A stretch of DNA of 64,000 nucleotides from Dasypus novemcinctus. Lineage: Eukaryota; Chordata; Mammalia; Cingulata; Dasypodidae. The stretch covers positions 157,848,216 through 157,912,215 of the forward strand of contig NC_080673.1 of assembly GCF_030445035.2 (NCBI RefSeq), in the 5' to 3' direction. A program made the translations under genes and the position numbers. This document shows positions 61,550 to 64,000 of the stretch, in pieces. A model generated the notes under the pieces. That model saw nothing but the letters and a program-made list of their open reading frames with translations, made no database searches and was not told where the DNA came from. The stretch's first letter is position 1. Each line of letters opens with the position of its first letter.

Positions 61550-61994
61550 TGATGGTTGGGCTAATGTGTCAACTTGGCCAGGTAATGGTGCCTGATAGTT
61601 TGGTCAAGCAAACACTAGACTAATTGTTATGGTGAGGACATTTTGCGGATTTAAATCATTAGTAAATTGATTGCATCTATGACTGATTACATATACAATT
61701 AACTAAGGAAATTGCCTTCAACAATGGGAGCAGTCTCATCTAATCAGTTGAAGACCTTAAAAGCAATGATGATTTCAGTAGTCAGAAGAGAGACAATCTT
61801 CATCTCTACTTCATCCGGCAGCTGCTTCTGGGGAATTCATTGAGGACCTTCATCCGAGATCCTTGTTTGCCTCTGCTCTACGGAATTTGGACTTATGCAC
61901 CCCCACAGTCATGTGAGACAATCTTATAAAATCTCATAATATTTACAGATATCTCCTGTTTGTTCTGTTTCCCTAGAGAAGCCAGACTAATACA
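61550..61994 (+). mobile_element. 3' LTR of the ERV-L provirus
   Basis: The block begins TGATGGTTGGGC and ends GACTAATACA, retaining the canonical TG...CA ends. It carries a short extra 'atctcataatatt' stretch relative to the 5' LTR. Flanks 'gggagg' (58416-58421) and 'gaaagg' (61995-62000) may be a decayed target duplication. Confidence 0.85.
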
Positions 61995-62159
61995 GAAAGG
62001 AAAAAAGATAAAATGAAATTACTGGTAATTTTCCACAGCATTATACAAGTAGATATATTTATCATGGATTCTTTTCTTTTAATCATTCCTCTCATTTCAA
62101 TTCACTAGCAAGAAAAATAGCTCAGTTTTAAATAGATTTCAATCCTGACCACTACTTCC

Positions 62160-62660
62160 CATCATGACCTTTTGCCTCATAATTGATCTTCCTCTTTCTA
62201 TGAATAACATCCCTGCTTCTCTTCTTTATATAGAAGCTGGAGTGATCCTTTGAAAATGCAAAATAGACCATGTCATCTCTGTTTAAATCTTCTAAGTACC
62301 TCCCAAAATATAGAATAAAATACAAACTTCTGCCCCATAAAGCTCTGTGTGATTTGGCACCTGCCAAGGTCTTTGCCCCCATTTCTTCTTACCCTGCCCT
62401 TTGAACTCTCTGCATTTACTGCAATGGTCTTTTTTGCTATCCCTTAATCCTCCTAAGGCCTCAGGGCATTTTCACCTGCTCCTCCTCCCTCCTGGAATGC
62501 CCTTTCCCAGGTTGTTACCTGGTTGGCTTCTTATCATTTTCTTTACAATAATTACCATCATCTGCTATCCATCATGTATTTATTTACATATTTGTTAGTC
62601 GCTTTGCTGGAATGTAATCTTAGGAAGGCAGGGGATTTTTTTGTGGTTGACCACTGTACA
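62160..62660 (+). mobile_element. L2 3'-part fragment
   Basis: 'aaagctctgtgtgatttggcacctgcc', 'cctcagggcattttcacctgctcc', 'ctggaatgccctttcc' and 'ggaaggcaggggat' occur in the order of L2 3' ORF and UTR. It is well preserved for its age. Confidence 0.75.
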
Positions 62661-63810
62661 TCTTCCTCAGACTCTCCCTCCTAGCCCTACTCCCAGAAAA
62701 GAGCCTGAGATACTCCCAAGGAGGGACTGAGTAACTGCAGAATGAGTACACAAATAAATACCAAACTCTGAACTTAGACTTTGAGCCATCTCTCTGAGGT
62801 CCAGGAGTATCCCCAGATGCCTGGAATCTCTAGGACAGTATTTTTTTGACATCAATATGTATCCATATCCATTAAGAAACTTGTTAAAAACATAGATATG
62901 ATTTCATTTCATTCTAGGTTAGATTCCCCCCAGTCAGCATTTGATGGAAGTATCCCAAGTGTCCTGGATGATTCTGGAGCAGCTGGCCCTCAACTGAGGT
63001 CATAGCAAATAGAAAATCCACACAGCCTTTACCTTATTTACAGAAAATTGAGAGTTAATTGCATATTAATATTGAACTGTTCAAACTCAGGAGAAATAGG
63101 ACATGAGGCCTGGAGAGTAATTTCTCAATTGATGTTAGTGGGAGTTTAGTGAGCTTTGAGTTGAGAATGATGGAGACAAGTACACAGAAAGACTGCTTTA
63201 TATATCGGGTGTGGTATATGGTTAAAGATGTCACGAAGTATTTAGGGTGTTCCAGTATTTGGGATGAACACCTTTTACAGTTAAAGTTAAAATGCATTAA
63301 AATCAGCAAGTTCATTCATTTCAGAATGATGCAAATAAAGGTCAATTTTTGGATTCAGATTCAGTGAATCCCCTTAAAATGCTCATTCAAAATCCCATCA
63401 GTAATTTTTTGCTTTTCAGATAGAAAGAAGAGTGCTTTCCACACAGTTGAAAAGGACCATTTAGAATGGGTAATGTGAATACAAGTATGAATGTCTTGGG
63501 GTTTATAGACTAGTACACTGAGGTAGATAAGTTTTTGTTACTGTGTCTTATCAGGTAGAATCTTATACCTTTACTACATAGTCAGAGTTTCCTAAAACAC
63601 ATAAATACAGCACTTCTGTACCATATTCTTCCTGAATGAGATTTCAACACAGATGGAAAGTGATCTATTAATAATACACATATAATGTGGCCACTATAAT
63701 TGTTGTCCCTAATCAAAATAATGCCCTTAATTAGAAAATATTCTATAAGTTTTTAAAGAGAACCAAACTAGTTCCTGTTTTGGGAAAACTTAAAAAATTT
63801 GATTCTGTTG
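62661..63810. other. Intronic sequence with a probable MER5-like piece
   Basis: 'gattccccccagtcagcatttgatggaagtatcccaagtg' lies in a probable old-repeat segment (about 62830-63000). The rest is unrecognised and non-coding in appearance. Confidence 0.4.
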
Positions 63811-64000
63811 TGTATTAGTCAGTTAGAGGGGTGCTGATGCAAAATACCAGAAATTGGTTGGTTTTTATAAAGGGTACTTATTTGGGGTAGGAGCTTACAG
63901 ATACCAGGCCATAAAGCATAGTTACTTCCCTCACCAAAGTCTATTTTCACGTGTTAGAGCAAGATGGATGCCAATGTCTGTGAGGGTTCAGGCTTCCTGG
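63811..64000 (-). mobile_element. ERV-L/MaLR-like LTR, minus orientation, cut by the window end
   Basis: The plus strand starts TGTATTAGTCAG, the complement of a GACTAATACA LTR end, and stays closely similar to 5916-6110 until the window ends. It is a second copy of that LTR family in the same orientation. Confidence 0.7.

Overview
This is nuclear DNA of a placental mammal, almost certainly an armadillo (Dasypus or a close relative). The main clue is a set of tRNA-derived DAS-type SINEs: a monomer, dimers, and long chimeric forms ending in a T-run on this strand. These are characteristic of armadillos. The window also holds ancient mammalian repeats (MIR, L2), many fragments of L1 3' ends, and ERV-L/MaLR-type LTRs. 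It is AT-rich, with no bacterial, viral-genome or CRISPR-like organisation. Most of the short open reading frames come from chance or from repeats.

Two protein-coding genes are supported, and they converge. COMMD8 lies on the + strand and is complete. It has five coding exons (8717-8782, 13246-13401, 21413-21565, 24153-24308, 25152-25172), all in phase 0 with GT-AG introns, giving 183 residues. It starts in a CpG island with NRF1-like and CACGTG motifs and ends near a poly(A) signal at 26040. GABRB1, the beta-1 subunit of the GABA-A receptor, lies on the - strand. Only its last coding exon (49663 down to 49319) is in the window. This exon encodes the end of the M3-M4 loop, M4 and the C-terminus. 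The upstream exons must lie beyond 64000. As I recall it, this convergent COMMD8-GABRB1 order matches the human chromosome 4 neighbourhood.

Layout: 1-8600 is upstream flank with L1, DAS SINE, LTR, L2 and MIR copies. 8600-9080 is the promoter and CpG island. 8783-25151 holds the COMMD8 introns; intron 2 is largely antisense L1 debris and intron 3 carries an ERV1-like LTR. 25173 to about 26060 is the COMMD8 3' UTR. 26570-36000 is intergenic and rich in antisense L1. 37600-49318 is unusually poor in recognisable repeats and may include a long GABRB1 3' UTR. 49664-64000 is the last GABRB1 intron, with an L1 fragment split by a SINE, MIRs, a MaLR-like LTR, and a degraded ERV-L provirus (58424-61994) with both LTRs.

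I found no new gene system. The points most worth checking are the possible long GABRB1 3' UTR, an equal-length alternative COMMD8 C-terminus from intron retention, a sense LTR with its own poly(A) signal inside COMMD8, an unexplained 2.8-kb block between direct repeats, and the ERV-L copy whose integrase has lost a catalytic residue.
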